NCBI GenBank assembly: GCA_002812745.2
Contig: NCSJ02000174.1
Span: forward strand, 25,111-89,110
Direction: 5' to 3'
DNA length: 64,000 nt
From: Scytalidium lignicola
Lineage: Eukaryota > Ascomycota > Leotiomycetes
A program made the translations under genes and the position numbers. Below are positions 23,939 to 34,338 of this stretch, in pieces. Position 1 is the stretch's first letter. Each line of letters opens with the position of its first letter. The notes under the pieces were generated by a model. That model was given only the letters and a program-made list of their open reading frames with translations, was not told where the DNA came from and made no database searches.

Positions 23939-24502
23939 ATGGAAGACGCCGAATTAGAGCAGGTAACGTTGACCGTCCTGTCAAATTGCTATATTTGACT
24001 GATGTATTACTAGATTAGAAAAGCCAGGCTTCAGCAACTCAGGGCAGAAGGAGGAGGAGGAGGAGGTGGTGGTGGTGGTGGCGGAGGTGGGCAGGAGAAT
24101 CAGAGGCAGCAAGTGTATCTTCAAATCTTAGTCGAGGAACTCTATGTTTTAACAGCTTAATAGACAGCAGGAAGGTAACCATCACCTCGAGACGTTGTCT
24201 TAGTTATTTTCTGACAACGGATGTTAGATGACGCCCGACAAACAATTTTGAACCAGATACTTGAGCCAGAAGCCGCAGACCGCCTAGGCCGAATACGGCT
24301 GGTAAAGGAAGAGCGAGCTGTGGATGTTGAAAATAGGTTAATTATGCTTGCGCGATCAGGACAACTAAGGCAGAAGGTTACGGAGGAACAGTTGAAGGAG
24401 TTGCTGAACGCAGTTTCCGAAACGAAGGAGGAGAAGAAGATTGTCGTAAGCAGAAGAAAGGCTGGGTGGGATGATGATGATGATGATCTGCTTGATCTCT
24501 GA
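23939..24502 (+). CDS. PDCD5/TFAR19-family protein with a 7-nt microexon
   Basis: Four exons: 23939-23962, 24014-24112, 24168-24174, 24228-24502 (134 aa). The order MEDAELEQIRKARLQQL, then QQQEDDARQTILNQILEPEAADRLGRIRLVK and VENRLIMLARSGQL is the PDCD5 three-helix core. Family members bind chaperonin and DNA-associated partners, and human PDCD5 acts in apoptosis and CCT regulation. The third exon is only CAGGAAG; without it the family-typical QQEDDAR cannot be formed in frame. A run of about 14 Gly encoded by GGA/GGT repeats interrupts the N-terminal helix region. The C-terminus ends in Asp-rich DDDDDDLLDL. Confidence 0.9.
24168..24174 (+). other. 7-nt microexon of the PDCD5 gene
   Basis: Flanked by AACAG...ACAG upstream and GTAACC downstream. 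It supplies Q, E and the first base of the next Asp codon. Confidence 0.7.
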
Positions 24503-24632
24503 GCTGTCCCCTTGGAATGTTGCTCGATACTTGGGAGTTTGGGAGTTTTCCATACTTGACATCTATGCACTCCCGAAAGAAGCATTATCCGAGAGGAGGA
24601 ACTGGTAACATTGCGACTTTTGATTGGGGTTG

Positions 24633-25563
24633 TTAATTAATACCCAGGCTATCTCTTGACATACTACGCGCCTCTCTCTCAGCCTTTCTTTTTGCCCTCT
24701 CTGCCTTCCGTATATCTCTTAGATCTGCTGGCTTCTCAATTCCAAGTTCTAGCCTTAAATCATCTACATCCCTTTCCAACTGTTCTTCCCAATACACATT
24801 AATGACTTCCTTACTTCTGAACCCATTGCTCAATGCCCAAGGTAAGTATATGCTGAAAAATCTCTCTCGCTCGGAAGGTTTCACTCTGGACACGGCAAAA
24901 ATACTCAGACCAGTCATAGGAAGTAGTGTGTTAGCAAATTCGAAGGCCTTCAGTGCGATCTCACCTTCAACCATGACCGGTAATCCAGTTAAGGCGTGGT
25001 AAAAGTCGTGACATTCCCGGTATCGTTGCATCACATAAGCGCACTCTTCGTCGTCAATGTATCTAACTGTTTTCCGTGTGTCGGGTGTCACACCCTCACG
25101 GTCCAGCCAATCTACAAATGTGCGTCCAACCGTGTTTTCCTGGAGAGAACGCAGGTAGGGCATGGATATTGTCTGCGATGAAATCCGTGGTCTATCCCGT
25201 AGTATTCTACGACCTGTGGGGGAGGAGAGCATAACATCTCGAAGACGGTAGATGAAATAGGGCGTAGCTGTAGTTTCCCCAAGAGCGGCAATTAGGTCTG
25301 GAACAAGTCCATCAGCAAGAATCCCGAGGAAAGATTATAAGATGAAGCCCACCTGCCCTTCGAGGATTGAATAAGGACATGACTGCAGAACCTACTGCGA
25401 GACCCGCCTTCTCTACTCGTGTGAGGGGTACATGCCCCTCATATGATGGCGGCGGTCTATTGAGTATACTGAAACGTCTGGAATATATAGTAATGCTACA
25501 CACATTGAGAAGCTCGCGAGGGAGACGTGAACGACAAGTAGAACGAGGGAAGAAAAGGGCCAT
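24633..25563 (-). CDS. coq4: Coq4, ubiquinone biosynthesis scaffold
   Basis: Two exons on the minus strand: 25353-25563 and 24633-25297 (291 aa). The N-terminus is Arg/Ser-rich without acids, as expected for import into mitochondria. [21 protein letters not shown] and [24 protein letters not shown] are family blocks. The metal-binding HDxxH occurs as CHDFYH (H167, D168, H171) followed by [12 protein letters not shown]. The tail is highly charged and helical. Coq4 organises the CoQ synthome on the inner membrane and is reported to act in C1 oxidative decarboxylation. Convergent with the PDCD5 gene, only 130 bp apart. Confidence 0.95.
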
Positions 25564-25749
25564 TGCTGTCCAGTACTAAGCCTCAATGATTAGAAAGATT
25601 GAAGTGTATTATTATTGAAAGAAAAGGAGCGATTGAGCATTAATGATGTGAGGCTCTGTATGGCATGCTACTCTGTGTGCAATAATGATAATATTATCGA
25701 GCTCCGCGAGCTCCAATTCAGTTGGATGGTTGGGATGATATCGATCACC

Positions 25750-26019
25750 TTACCTTGAAGCATTGGAACCACTTGGTCCATGCGGCCGTAGCGTGCGCAG
25801 GTACCGCTCCATTTCTGAGTATCCCTGTAATAACAAAAGCTAGTTTATTCCTGTTACAGTACCGTTTTTAGGTAGCTTTCACGAGCCGCTGTTCTGGGTT
25901 CAGTATCTTAGAAATATCGACTACAGTAATTGAGCACCATGAGACTCTGAGAAGTATGGAAAAGTCCGGTTATCCTCATGGAAAATAGAGTATACCTTCA
26001 TGCCGCTAATGATTACCAT
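25750..26019 (-). CDS. Possible 32-residue spliced micro-protein gene
   Basis: Two candidate exons on the minus strand, 25996-26019 and 25750-25824, joined by a 171-nt intron (GTATAC donor, ATTACAG acceptor). They encode a peptide starting MVIISGMK and continuing GYSEMERYLRTLRPHG before TAA. A second plausible intron (GTAAGT at about 26072 to CCCACAG at 26021) would lie in the 5' UTR. The second exon has a higher GC content than its AT-rich surroundings. I do not recognise the protein. It could instead be the 3' end of a longer gene or a chance frame. Confidence 0.3.
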
Positions 26020-26713
26020 ACTGTGGGAAAACATGGTGGTTTACAGTACAAGCAAGACACGAACTTACCTACAGCAACTAAAATGATGTCTTCTTAGCTA
26101 GGCACCGTGATAGTTGAAATATAAGAATGCAGAAATCGGCGGGAGAGGTAGACCATCAGGAAATATCCTCCAACTCGGTGAAGATGCACGGGAGTGGAAG
26201 CCACCACACAATGTATTGGCCATATTTACGTGATAAAGCAACTACGACAGGGCAAAAAGGTATATAGTATAGCCAGCAATGATTGTATGTGTAATACAAA
26301 TCAACGAGCGCCGCGCTTGAGATAATGTACAGAAAACATGTTGAGTATATGGCGTCAAGTAGGAAGGTGACACGGGAATAAAACATGACATGCAAACGAG
26401 GAAGGACCACATGCTCTATCGACAACCAAATCAAACCTTATAGCCAGAACCTTATTAGAGCAGAAGACATGACCAGAATGGGAAATTTAGAGAAACAAGG
26501 CGGTATGCTTTTTCAACCATCTGAACGCCATTTATTGTACATCGCCACCAGAAAATAGACGGGAAGAAATTGGGACTATCCCAGCCCTCTAGAAGAGCCC
26601 AACCATTGTTACCAACGCCAAACCGTTAAGATGGAATAAATAAGAACACACCAAGCACAGCTGGGAAATTTCCTGCAACCGGAATGGTGTTTATCTGCCC
26701 TTGTTACGTTTGT
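26020..26713. other. Intergenic region
   Basis: AT-rich DNA between the possible micro-gene and the CPSF6-like gene. A minus-strand open frame at 26156-26434 has no recognisable domain. Nothing supported beyond UTRs. Confidence 0.5.
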
Positions 26714-28206
26714 TTATTCTGGGCGAGGCCGCTTTGCGCCATGGGGATTTTGCCAATCCCCGCCACCTTGGTTTTGTTGAAAGAAAGCAGGGTTGAAATG
26801 TGGCATTTGTGCTTGGAAACCGCCGGCTCCTATTCATACAAATGATCTATCAGCTTATCATGAAGAAAAACAAGGTTTGTACTCAGAGTATACTAGAGCA
26901 ATTGCCCGAGAATCAGAAAGTCGGAGGAAGTTATGTGAAAGGGCAGTGAACGACGTCCAGGCGGCACGCTTGAGCATATGGATGGAATTCGATGATTGAA
27001 GTAAGGGAGTAAATGCTTGAACATACCTTGCATAGCCCCTCCCATTGCGCCCATATTCATGGGCATTCCTCCCATTCCTCCCATCGCGCCAGGCATCCCG
27101 CCCATCGGCATTCCCCCCATTGGTAACCCAGGCATCATTCCATTGCCCATGCCTCCTCTTCCACCTCTCATACCTCCCCGCATGGTACCCATCATACTTC
27201 CACGATTAAACCCGCCGAACTGTCCTCCCATANGGAGCGCCTTGGAAGCCTCCCATTGGAGCATTGAAACCACCTCCCATATTCCCCATGGGGTTTTGGA
27301 AATTGCGATTAAAGTTACCACTGCTCATATTTCCACGACCCTGATTGTAGCCAGGGGTACGCCCGCGAAAGTTCCCACCAAAATTGGCACCAGGCCCATT
27401 CTGGTTTCCTCGATCGTTATTATAGCCGGCCGAATTTGTACGTGCTGTCGGGACGTCTTTAACAGGGCGCTGTGGAAGGTCCTTTGGTACCGTGCGGAAA
27501 GGATTGACATTTGGATTTGAATAGGTGACAACGTGCTTTTTCACATACTTCTGGCCCTCGCCAAACATGTCAATCTTATGTTTCGCGGCTGTGGCAGCCT
27601 GCTGAGAAGAGAACTCAACATACGCTTGACTGTTTCACAAAGTTAGCTATAATATTAAACGGCGCGATCAGCGTGCAGCGAAGATGTAGACACTAACCCT
27701 TTACTTTTGCCGTTGACCTTGTGCTCCGAGAAGGAGATATCAATGAGTTCGTCCTCCACTTGAGCCTGATTGACCCAACCACGAATATCGTCATCTGTGT
27801 TCCACCAGTGCAATTCAGATATCAATAGAGCCGTTGTCGCCCCTGGGTCTACAGGACGATCATCAGATCCTTCTTTTCTCTTTACCCCTTGCTGTTGGGG
27901 TGCCTGCTTGGGAATTGAGAGATGGGCCACGCCTGATTCATCGGTAGTCTTGATCTGCTGCTGGTTGTCCGCTTGGCCGGTATGCTGCTCGTTCGGGAGA
28001 TCCTGACCAGTGCTTCCCAACTTGATGTCAACGTAATCGTCCTCATCCACCTCCTCGGCCTTAGTCTCAGCAGCTTTGGTCTCCTCGGTCGCTGAGGTGT
28101 CCAGACCATCGATATCTACGTCGCCTTCCCCATCCTTCTTGACTGGCACCTCTTGCTCGGTATTGGTATCGCCATAGATATCGATGTCGAATTCGTCGTC
28201 CGTCAT
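26714..28206 (-). CDS. CPSF6/CFIm68-like RRM protein with Gly/Met-rich tail (one N breaks the frame)
   Basis: Three exons on the minus strand: 27698-28206, 27027-27629, 26714-26829 (408 aa once the N at 27233 is ignored). The start MTDDEFDIDIYGD is acidic. A single RRM follows: LLISELHWWNTDDDI, then GKSKGQAYVEFSS split by intron 1. The W-W-T/N-D signature and spacing resemble CPSF6, the 68-kDa subunit of mammalian cleavage factor Im, rather than a generic RRM. After an NPFRTVPKD linker the chain becomes NF/RG-rich and then a long GMPMGG-type Gly/Met repeat. The C-terminus is GAKRPRPE. A role in mRNA 3'-end processing is inferred. Intron 2 is unusually long here (197 nt). Confidence 0.85.
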
Positions 28207-28758
28207 GGCGAAATGGGATTTTTGGTGCAGCAGAACGCGCAGTCGCAATGCGCTTCAAGGTTGGTTTGGGCATGAGGCTACGCTCGGACTAGGCTAGGTC
28301 CTAGCTCCACTCGCTTACTTTAGCCACACGAGCTTCAAATTCGCGCCACCAATCCACACTAGCCACATCTTTACATGGCAGAGTGGTCGCCGTTCACGGA
28401 CAAGTAGTACCGGTCTCAAACTTTAATCCCCCCTTTTCGAGAGATACGTCAATTTACTTTCACTTTCACTCGAATATGTACTATATATGTGAGTTAAGAA
28501 GACAGTTAGCACTAGTATTCGGATTGCTCGAACCCGTTAGCAAGTAATATGCACAATCATTGAGCATGACAAAGGAATAGGAGGGAGAAAGAACATTTCA
28601 CTATTCTCAAAATCTTGCCTATCACCAAATTAAACATCTTCTGTTCATGAGGCATGCGGTCATTATTTATATGAAACCCAAAACTCCAAAATTAGCAAGG
28701 TTTGAGCATTACTCCCGAAACTTTCTCAACACATATAAATGCTTTTCTATAAATCAGG
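28207..28758. other. Intergenic region
   Basis: Promoter of the CPSF6-like gene and 3' side of the WD40 gene. Nothing further recognised. Confidence 0.6.
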
Positions 28759-31032
28759 CTATAGACTAGGATCATGCCGTAGAACCTGATTAACCCGGAA
28801 GCCCATTTTTGGTTCGCCCTCATCTTCAACAGCCTCGTCATTCCAAGAGTGAACGCTACACGTCCCTGAAGACATACCGTAGCCAGCCCAAGCGGACGCT
28901 GTACTTATCAGTGATCTACTAGATGTAAAGGATGTTAAGGATGGGAAATACATACCAACAATCATAGGAACATTGGGATGCCAACTTGCATCTCGAACGC
29001 ATGTCCTCCATTGTGAATTGAAGAAATCTCCATGGTAATGCATTCTTTGCTCCCGCCTCAGGTGTGCCCTAGGGCTTTTGGTCTCTTTTGATACATCTAT
29101 CGTCCCCGCCAGTGTTGCATCCAGATTCCATATGTAGACTTTTCCATCCTCACTTCCAGAGTAGACATATCTTGAATCCGAACTTCCTGGTGGAGAAAAG
29201 TGACATCTGATAAGGGTTCTCAAAACGCTGTGACCTCTGAAAGTAACAAGAGAATTGTCATTCGGATGCTGGTACCAGTCGTCCTCATCATAAGTACCCC
29301 ATCGATAATCGAATCGATCTTGTGGATCTGACTGAATCTTAGACCTGACCGCTCCGAAATCCTTTGGTGACATAACCATGCGCAGATCCCATAATTTCAT
29401 ACTCTGATCCTTCCCATTGCTTAGCACGTAACCTAAGGCGTAATAGTTAGCAATTATAAATTATATCAAAGTTCTTCTAGTACTCACGGCCGTCTCCTTT
29501 GCTATCGATATAGGTAAGACCTTCTATGTGGCCCACAAAGGCGCCGGCCTCGCGCCTATCTCTCAAGCTGCGAGTATCCCAAACCTTGATTGTTCTGTCA
29601 TCTGATCCAGAATAGAGAATATGGGGCGACGAAGAGTCGGCAAAACAAACAGCATTAACATCACCTTCATGACCAAATATTCGATGCAAGGAGCGGCGAG
29701 ACTCAATATCATATACGACAATAGAACCACCAGTAGTTCCTGCTACCAGTTCACGTCCATCGCCAGAAAACCGAACGGACCAGATCGCGAAGGATCTAGC
29801 GTCAGCTGATAGATAATTACTGCGGTCGGTCGGATCTGATCCAAAGTCGGATAAATCTAGGACATACGGATCCCCCATATCATTTGGATTCGTAGGGGCT
29901 AGACAGACAAGGCTGCGAATGGAAGTATAGGCAAGATATTTATTATCTGGACTAAGGGAGGCGTCCGTAAGAGTCCACTGCCCAAACGGGTAATTCACAG
30001 TTTTGTAGTATCGCCATTCATAAGGATTTGATGTATCATACATGCGAACCTTGAAATCTTTATTGGCGGAGAAGAAGAAGGTGCCGTCCTCCGAGAACTG
30101 GCCGCTATATACTGGTTCATTGAAATGGATTATCATATCGGCCTTTGATGAAGGTATTAGGCCCTTAGGAAATTAGTAAGGAATGTGTAATAAAGCAGGG
30201 AATGGTTACCTGTGACATAAGCCCCTTATTAACCCTTAGTCTTAGCGGTTCACCAATAGCAAGTTCTCTATCAAGGATCATTCTCGCAAGCTTCTTCCTT
30301 CGGGCAATTGCAGAATCTGAACCCCTTTTCGGTTGTGTATCGTTGACCCCAAACGGGCCAGATTTCATCAGTTCCGCACCTTCATCACTAGGAACTTTCG
30401 GAAACCGATTTGGATCGGGCCTACTCCTCCACTGTCGTCGAAAGAGGTGTGAAACGTCGTCATCGTCATCGTCTCCTTCCTCATCGCCGATTGGGATGGC
30501 GATCCTTCGTCCACCTTGAGGATAACGCAGTAAGCGTAGAAAGGATCGAAGAGCACCTGGTTATATGAGCATTATAATTATGTAATGAGAGATCAAAATA
30601 GAAATATTACCTTGACCAGTTCTGTTTGGCATTTCAATGCCAATGTGCAGTACCCGAGATCGCTGGCCTCCTGCCGGAGCAGGACCAGGAGAACCAGATT
30701 CAGCTTCTTCTCCATCTCCCTCACCATCTTCATCATCGACATAGTCATCATCATCGTCGTCGTCGTCGTCTTCACCGTGTCCATGTCCATCTTCCTCAAA
30801 GGAGACTTCAATATCTAGATATAGGTGAGTTTGCATCAATAATTCGACGAACAACTTTTATACCTTCCATAAGCTCTTCATCATCCTGATCAAGAGCTCT
30901 TATGAGATGCTCAAGAAATGCTCGAGGCGCCATTTCTTCAGAATCCGACTCGTTACCAGGCCGGAAATCCATGCCATCATTATCGGTATCTTCTGACGGA
31001 GACCCTTGCCGGTCATTCGTATGAGATGCCAT
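28759..31032 (-). CDS. WD40 protein of the DCAF11/LEC14B family
   Basis: Six exons on the minus strand: 30864-31032, 30611-30814, 30210-30556, 29488-30163, 28956-29432, 28759-28898 (670 aa). The start ATG at 31032 was preferred over one four codons upstream. The N-terminal third is acidic, with a nine-Asp run and a Gly/Glu stretch. WD repeats follow from HFNEPVYSGQFSEDGTFFFSANKDFKVRMYD through ILYSGSDDRTIKVWD, VLSNGKDQSMKLWDLR and RYVYSGSEDGKVYIWNLD. The order, and the GTYDEDDWYQHPNDNSLVTF segment, fit DCAF11 and plant LEC14B. DCAF11 is a substrate receptor of Cul4-Ddb1 ubiquitin ligases; that role here is inferred. All intron phases agree. Confidence 0.9.
30741..30775 (-). repeat. Trinucleotide run encoding poly-Asp
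   Basis: ATC/GTC triplets on the plus strand, encoding Asp in the acidic region of the WD40 protein. They create long spurious frames on both strands. Confidence 0.85.
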
Positions 31033-31691
31033 CAGAATGAGCACGATATTTCTCCAACTTGATAGATGACTATCATTAAATGAGCTACACGTGCTAAGGA
31101 CATCGGTGGAACGGAAAGCTTACAACGACGAGAGAGGGAAGGTCGACGTCGGGATTTCGGAGCTTATGGCGTAACTCCATTGAAATGTTGACAATGATAA
31201 GTAAGCGGCCGTGTCATTAGCTTTTACAGTAAAGTTGGCCTATCAATATTTGGCGGATAAGAACCCGAGGCTACTCGATAAGTAAATGTGGGGTCGAGGG
31301 GTCGAGGGGGTGTGTGGCCAGTAGCGACACCGAGGTCCCTGTAGTAGCAGTCACCAGCGGACTAACAAAATTGAATCGAATGAGGATAGAGGCCATGATT
31401 ATCACATTACGCAGCTCCAGTACTATATGACAGAGGAAAAGAGCATCCTGATATTTTATCAATCCGAGATCCTAGGTATATATATCCATGAGCAAAAGCA
31501 CACCATTCAAAATTCTTTATCATGCCTCAATAGGCATTGTAAACGCCAAACCATGCAGCCCGATGCTATAGAAGTAAAATCAAATCTTACGATGTTCCAT
31601 AATACGCCCGCCAGTCTAGACACCTGGCTATAAAAATGATAGGGTGCCTTTAGAGAGCTGGTCATTTGGTCTTAAAAGTGAAAAAATATTC
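31033..31691. other. Intergenic region
   Basis: Between the WD40 gene promoter and the 3' end of the telobox gene. No gene recognised. Confidence 0.6.
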
Positions 31692-33443
31692 CTAGGCACG
31701 CGGATAGACCGATGTAGTACATATGCTATGTATGTCTGTATAACTCTGCTTCGATTTCCAGTTTGGAGCGGACATGTTTTCTGACCAAGACTCGTCAAGA
31801 AGCAGCCGGGAAATGTCCATCTCGGCCAAGCTACCAGTAAAGGGCGCCGAAATACCTTCATTCCAATCAAATGAGTGTCCGAACGGTAGGGCATCGGCTG
31901 CCACGGCAACTCCAGATTGCTCTAATGAAGGAATATTGATGCTCTCTTTAATGAGGTGACTAGATGGGTGACCTCGTGAGTCGATTTTCTTGGCACCGCT
32001 GTCCTCCAGAGGCGAAGAGATGATCTGTTCAACCCTCAAGCATTCCCGATTAGAGTGTTGAAGAAGAGCAGTGGATGATTGTGGTATAGCTGCCGTTATA
32101 TTCTCATTGCTATGATCATCTATAGTTTGGTTCCCTTGAAGCTTTACTTGGTTGTCTTGAGTGGAGCGGAATTTTTCGGGATACTTATTTCTAAACCTGT
32201 CTCTTAAATCGACTGGCTGCCGATTACGTAGATGAAATCTTGGATCTCTCTGTATTCGTGTCCATGCTGGCCCGTACATGGTGTAGCCCTCGAGGATCTC
32301 ACGGTCATCTTCTTCGGAGAATGGACGCCTCTCCCGACGTTGTGACTCTCTGAAAGGCCCTTCGATTCCTAATTCGGCAAGGTCTGCTAGTTTTTTCCTA
32401 TGAGTTCGGCTCTTTTGTTGTTTCTGAGAAGAACTAGGGGTTTGCGAGACATCGGACTGGCGGTTGATGTCACCTTCCTCCTCGATAAGGATGTTTTCAG
32501 ACATAAGACTTGACTTGGACTTAGCTGCTACACTGGTTTTCCCAGTGCTTCCCGAAGTTTTTACATTCGTCGAAGAATTCGAGGACCTCCTCCTCAGCTC
32601 AATTGGACAGCATGTCCGGAATCTATCTTTCAGGTCAACCCCCGTTCTACCCTCGAAAGGAAATTCAGGATCTTCGAGAATATCAGTCCAACGTCCAACT
32701 CCATGCTTGTTAACACCCAATAATAAAAGCTTTGTTTCCTCCTCTGTCCACTTTTTCCTAACTCTTAGGGACTTTCTCCTAGAGCGCTTGGTAGCCGCAT
32801 CCTTCCTAGTAATACTGGATGAAGTGTCTTCACCAGAATCACCCTTCGGTTTATTCAGCTTCGGCGGCACAGTATTCAGGCTGTTTCTGCCATGGCTATC
32901 GTGGAAAGAACTGGACGCTATCGGTGGAAATAAAGTTGCTTGGGGAGGTGGCTCAAATAGTCCAATAATTATTGGTGGTACGACCTGTTTGGTAGCCTTT
33001 TGCTTCTTTGGGGGCTGCGGTAGCTGTACAAATTCGTCCTTTGGATTATCGGCTACATGTCGCTTCTTCGAGGATAGCCTCGGTGTATGGCCTGCATCAT
33101 CGTCTAGTATCTTCCGGAGGGACTGTGGTGATGAGTTCCCTAGAGTCCGACTTGTGGGAGTAGCCTCATTCTCAGGCGCTTTTAATGGCTCGTTAGATTG
33201 GTGATTGTTACCGTCCTCGATAGAATGTAGCAAAGTTGTATGCTTCGGAATAAGCTGGGTTCTAGTTGAGTGCTTGCCATTTCGTTTGCTTGTGTCTGGT
33301 TCGAGAAGTAGAGGACGACCAGAAGCCTTTAAGATGTTGGGGTCTTGTAGCGGTGGCAATTCGAGCGATGGGCTGGCAGGGAACGATTCAGACGGTTCTT
33401 CGTTAAGTAAGGCGATTAGCCGTGGCTCTATAGTCGTATACAT
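31692..33443 (-). CDS. Double-Myb telobox protein (Tay1/Teb1-like)
   Basis: An intronless 583-aa frame on the minus strand. Two Myb/SANT domains are visible. The first spans about residues 228-282, with RKKWTEEETKLLLLGVNKHG, GRWTDIL and the telobox-type VDLKDRFRTCCP. The second spans about 372-425, with RRPFSEEDDREILEGYTMYG, AWTRIQRDP and VDLRDRFRNKYP. The VDLKDxxR telobox in the third helix marks proteins that bind double-stranded TTAGGG repeats. Two such domains in one chain are the layout of Yarrowia Tay1 and fission yeast Teb1, which act at telomeres or as transcription factors at telomere-like promoter sites. The rest is Ser/Pro-rich and disordered. Divergent from the DUF7704 gene. Confidence 0.85.
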   Translation of the reverse strand: MYTTIEPRLIALLNEEPSESFPASPSLELPPLQDPNILKASGRPLLLEPDTSKRNGKHSTRTQLIPKHTTLLHSIEDGNNHQSNEPLKAPENEATPTSRTLGNSSPQSLRKILDDDAGHTPRLSSKKRHVADNPKDEFVQLPQPPKKQKATKQVVPPIIIGLFEPPPQATLFPPIASSSFHDSHGRNSLNTVPPKLNKPKGDSGEDTSSSITRKDAATKRSRRKSLRVRKKWTEEETKLLLLGVNKHGVGRWTDILEDPEFPFEGRTGVDLKDRFRTCCPIELRRRSSNSSTNVKTSGSTGKTSVAAKSKSSLMSENILIEEEGDINRQSDVSQTPSSSQKQQKSRTHRKKLADLAELGIEGPFRESQRRERRPFSEEDDREILEGYTMYGPAWTRIQRDPRFHLRNRQPVDLRDRFRNKYPEKFRSTQDNQVKLQGNQTIDDHSNENITAAIPQSSTALLQHSNRECLRVEQIISSPLEDSGAKKIDSRGHPSSHLIKESINIPSLEQSGVAVAADALPFGHSFDWNEGISAPFTGSLAEMDISRLLLDESWSENMSAPNWKSKQSYTDIHSICTTSVYPRA

Positions 33444-33748
33444 TGTAGCAAATAATCATGGTGAAAATGTAATACCCTTCTTAAAGGGGAGCGATAGTGG
33501 TTGGATTCGACAGTTATGTCGTCCTTCAGTTTTGACTTTACCGAAACGAGGCTGGTTTTGGCCCGGAACTGTGGGAAAGAAGCCGTCGTCAGTCTAGTGT
33601 GAGTATCGTTAAATTAACTCCTGCTACTTTTGTCTACTTATTTACAGTTCGGCTTGCCCTGTGCTTATGAACCTGCATAAAACAACGTAGGTTTGAGTAA
33701 ATAGTCAGACAGTAATAGTAACCAGAACCCGACAATCTAGTAGTAATT
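33444..33748. promoter_or_regulatory. Divergent promoter region, telobox gene and DUF7704 gene
   Basis: 305 bp between opposite start codons. No specific motif claimed. Confidence 0.5.
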
Positions 33749-34338
33749 ATGACTTCGATCCTATCTCCAATTCCTAGATTCATTTTTACAATTTTCGAGC
33801 CACTATCATTGCAAGTCTTACCGAATTTCTTCTTCTCTAGGAGGGCCAATTTTTAACATGGTATAGGCTGGGCGGGTTCCTTGGAGCACTCAAATCTCCA
33901 GAGTGGTTTGTCGCTGAACAAATTGCATTGTCTCCTCACAAACCCATCACACCAAATGCACAGCTTGTAGCCTATCAACTAGGGAATGTCTACCTACTTC
34001 TTGGCCTTGTGGGCATTGGTGTCCTTCACGCCACCACCGAACCCAGAGTAGTGAGAAACTATCTCATAGCACTTTGGCTTGGAGATATTGGCCATATAGC
34101 ACTTACCTATATCATTCTTCAGCATGACAGATTTATGGATATTGCAAACTGGAATGCTATGACTTGGGGAAACGTCGGTGTGACAGTGAGAGCATCCCCA
34201 CCTTGGTATATTACATTTCGTGGTAACTGACACCATCTTAAGTTTGGCTTATTCCTCACACGAACTCTATATTTGCTTGGTATTTTTGGACCGGACAAAC
34301 AAGCACGTAATCACACGAATCTCAGAAAGGTCCAATAA
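33749..34338 (+). CDS. DUF7704-type four-helix membrane protein with a GC-AG intron
   Basis: Three exons: 33749-33810, 33867-34185, 34243-34338 (158 aa). Four hydrophobic helices are visible: FIFTIFEPLSLLGGFLGAL, VYLLLGLVGIGVLHA, ALWLGDIGHIALTYIIL and LFLTRTLYLLGIFG. The FEPLS start, GDIGH and WNAMTWGNVG motifs are typical of small fungal membrane proteins now grouped as DUF7704, function unknown. Exon 1 can be joined in frame only with a GCAAGT donor, the usual form of a GC-AG intron. Intron 2 is canonical. The tail GPDKQARNHTNLRKVQ is short and basic. Confidence 0.8.

Noticed and set aside
26156..26434. A 92-codon minus-strand hydrophobic frame
   Set aside because: AT-rich, no recognisable family, no supporting splice or context.
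32464..33597. Long plus-strand frames of 246 and 130 codons
   Set aside because: Antisense to the double-Myb gene; Ser/Phe/Leu-rich composition mirrors the Ser/Lys-rich coding strand.
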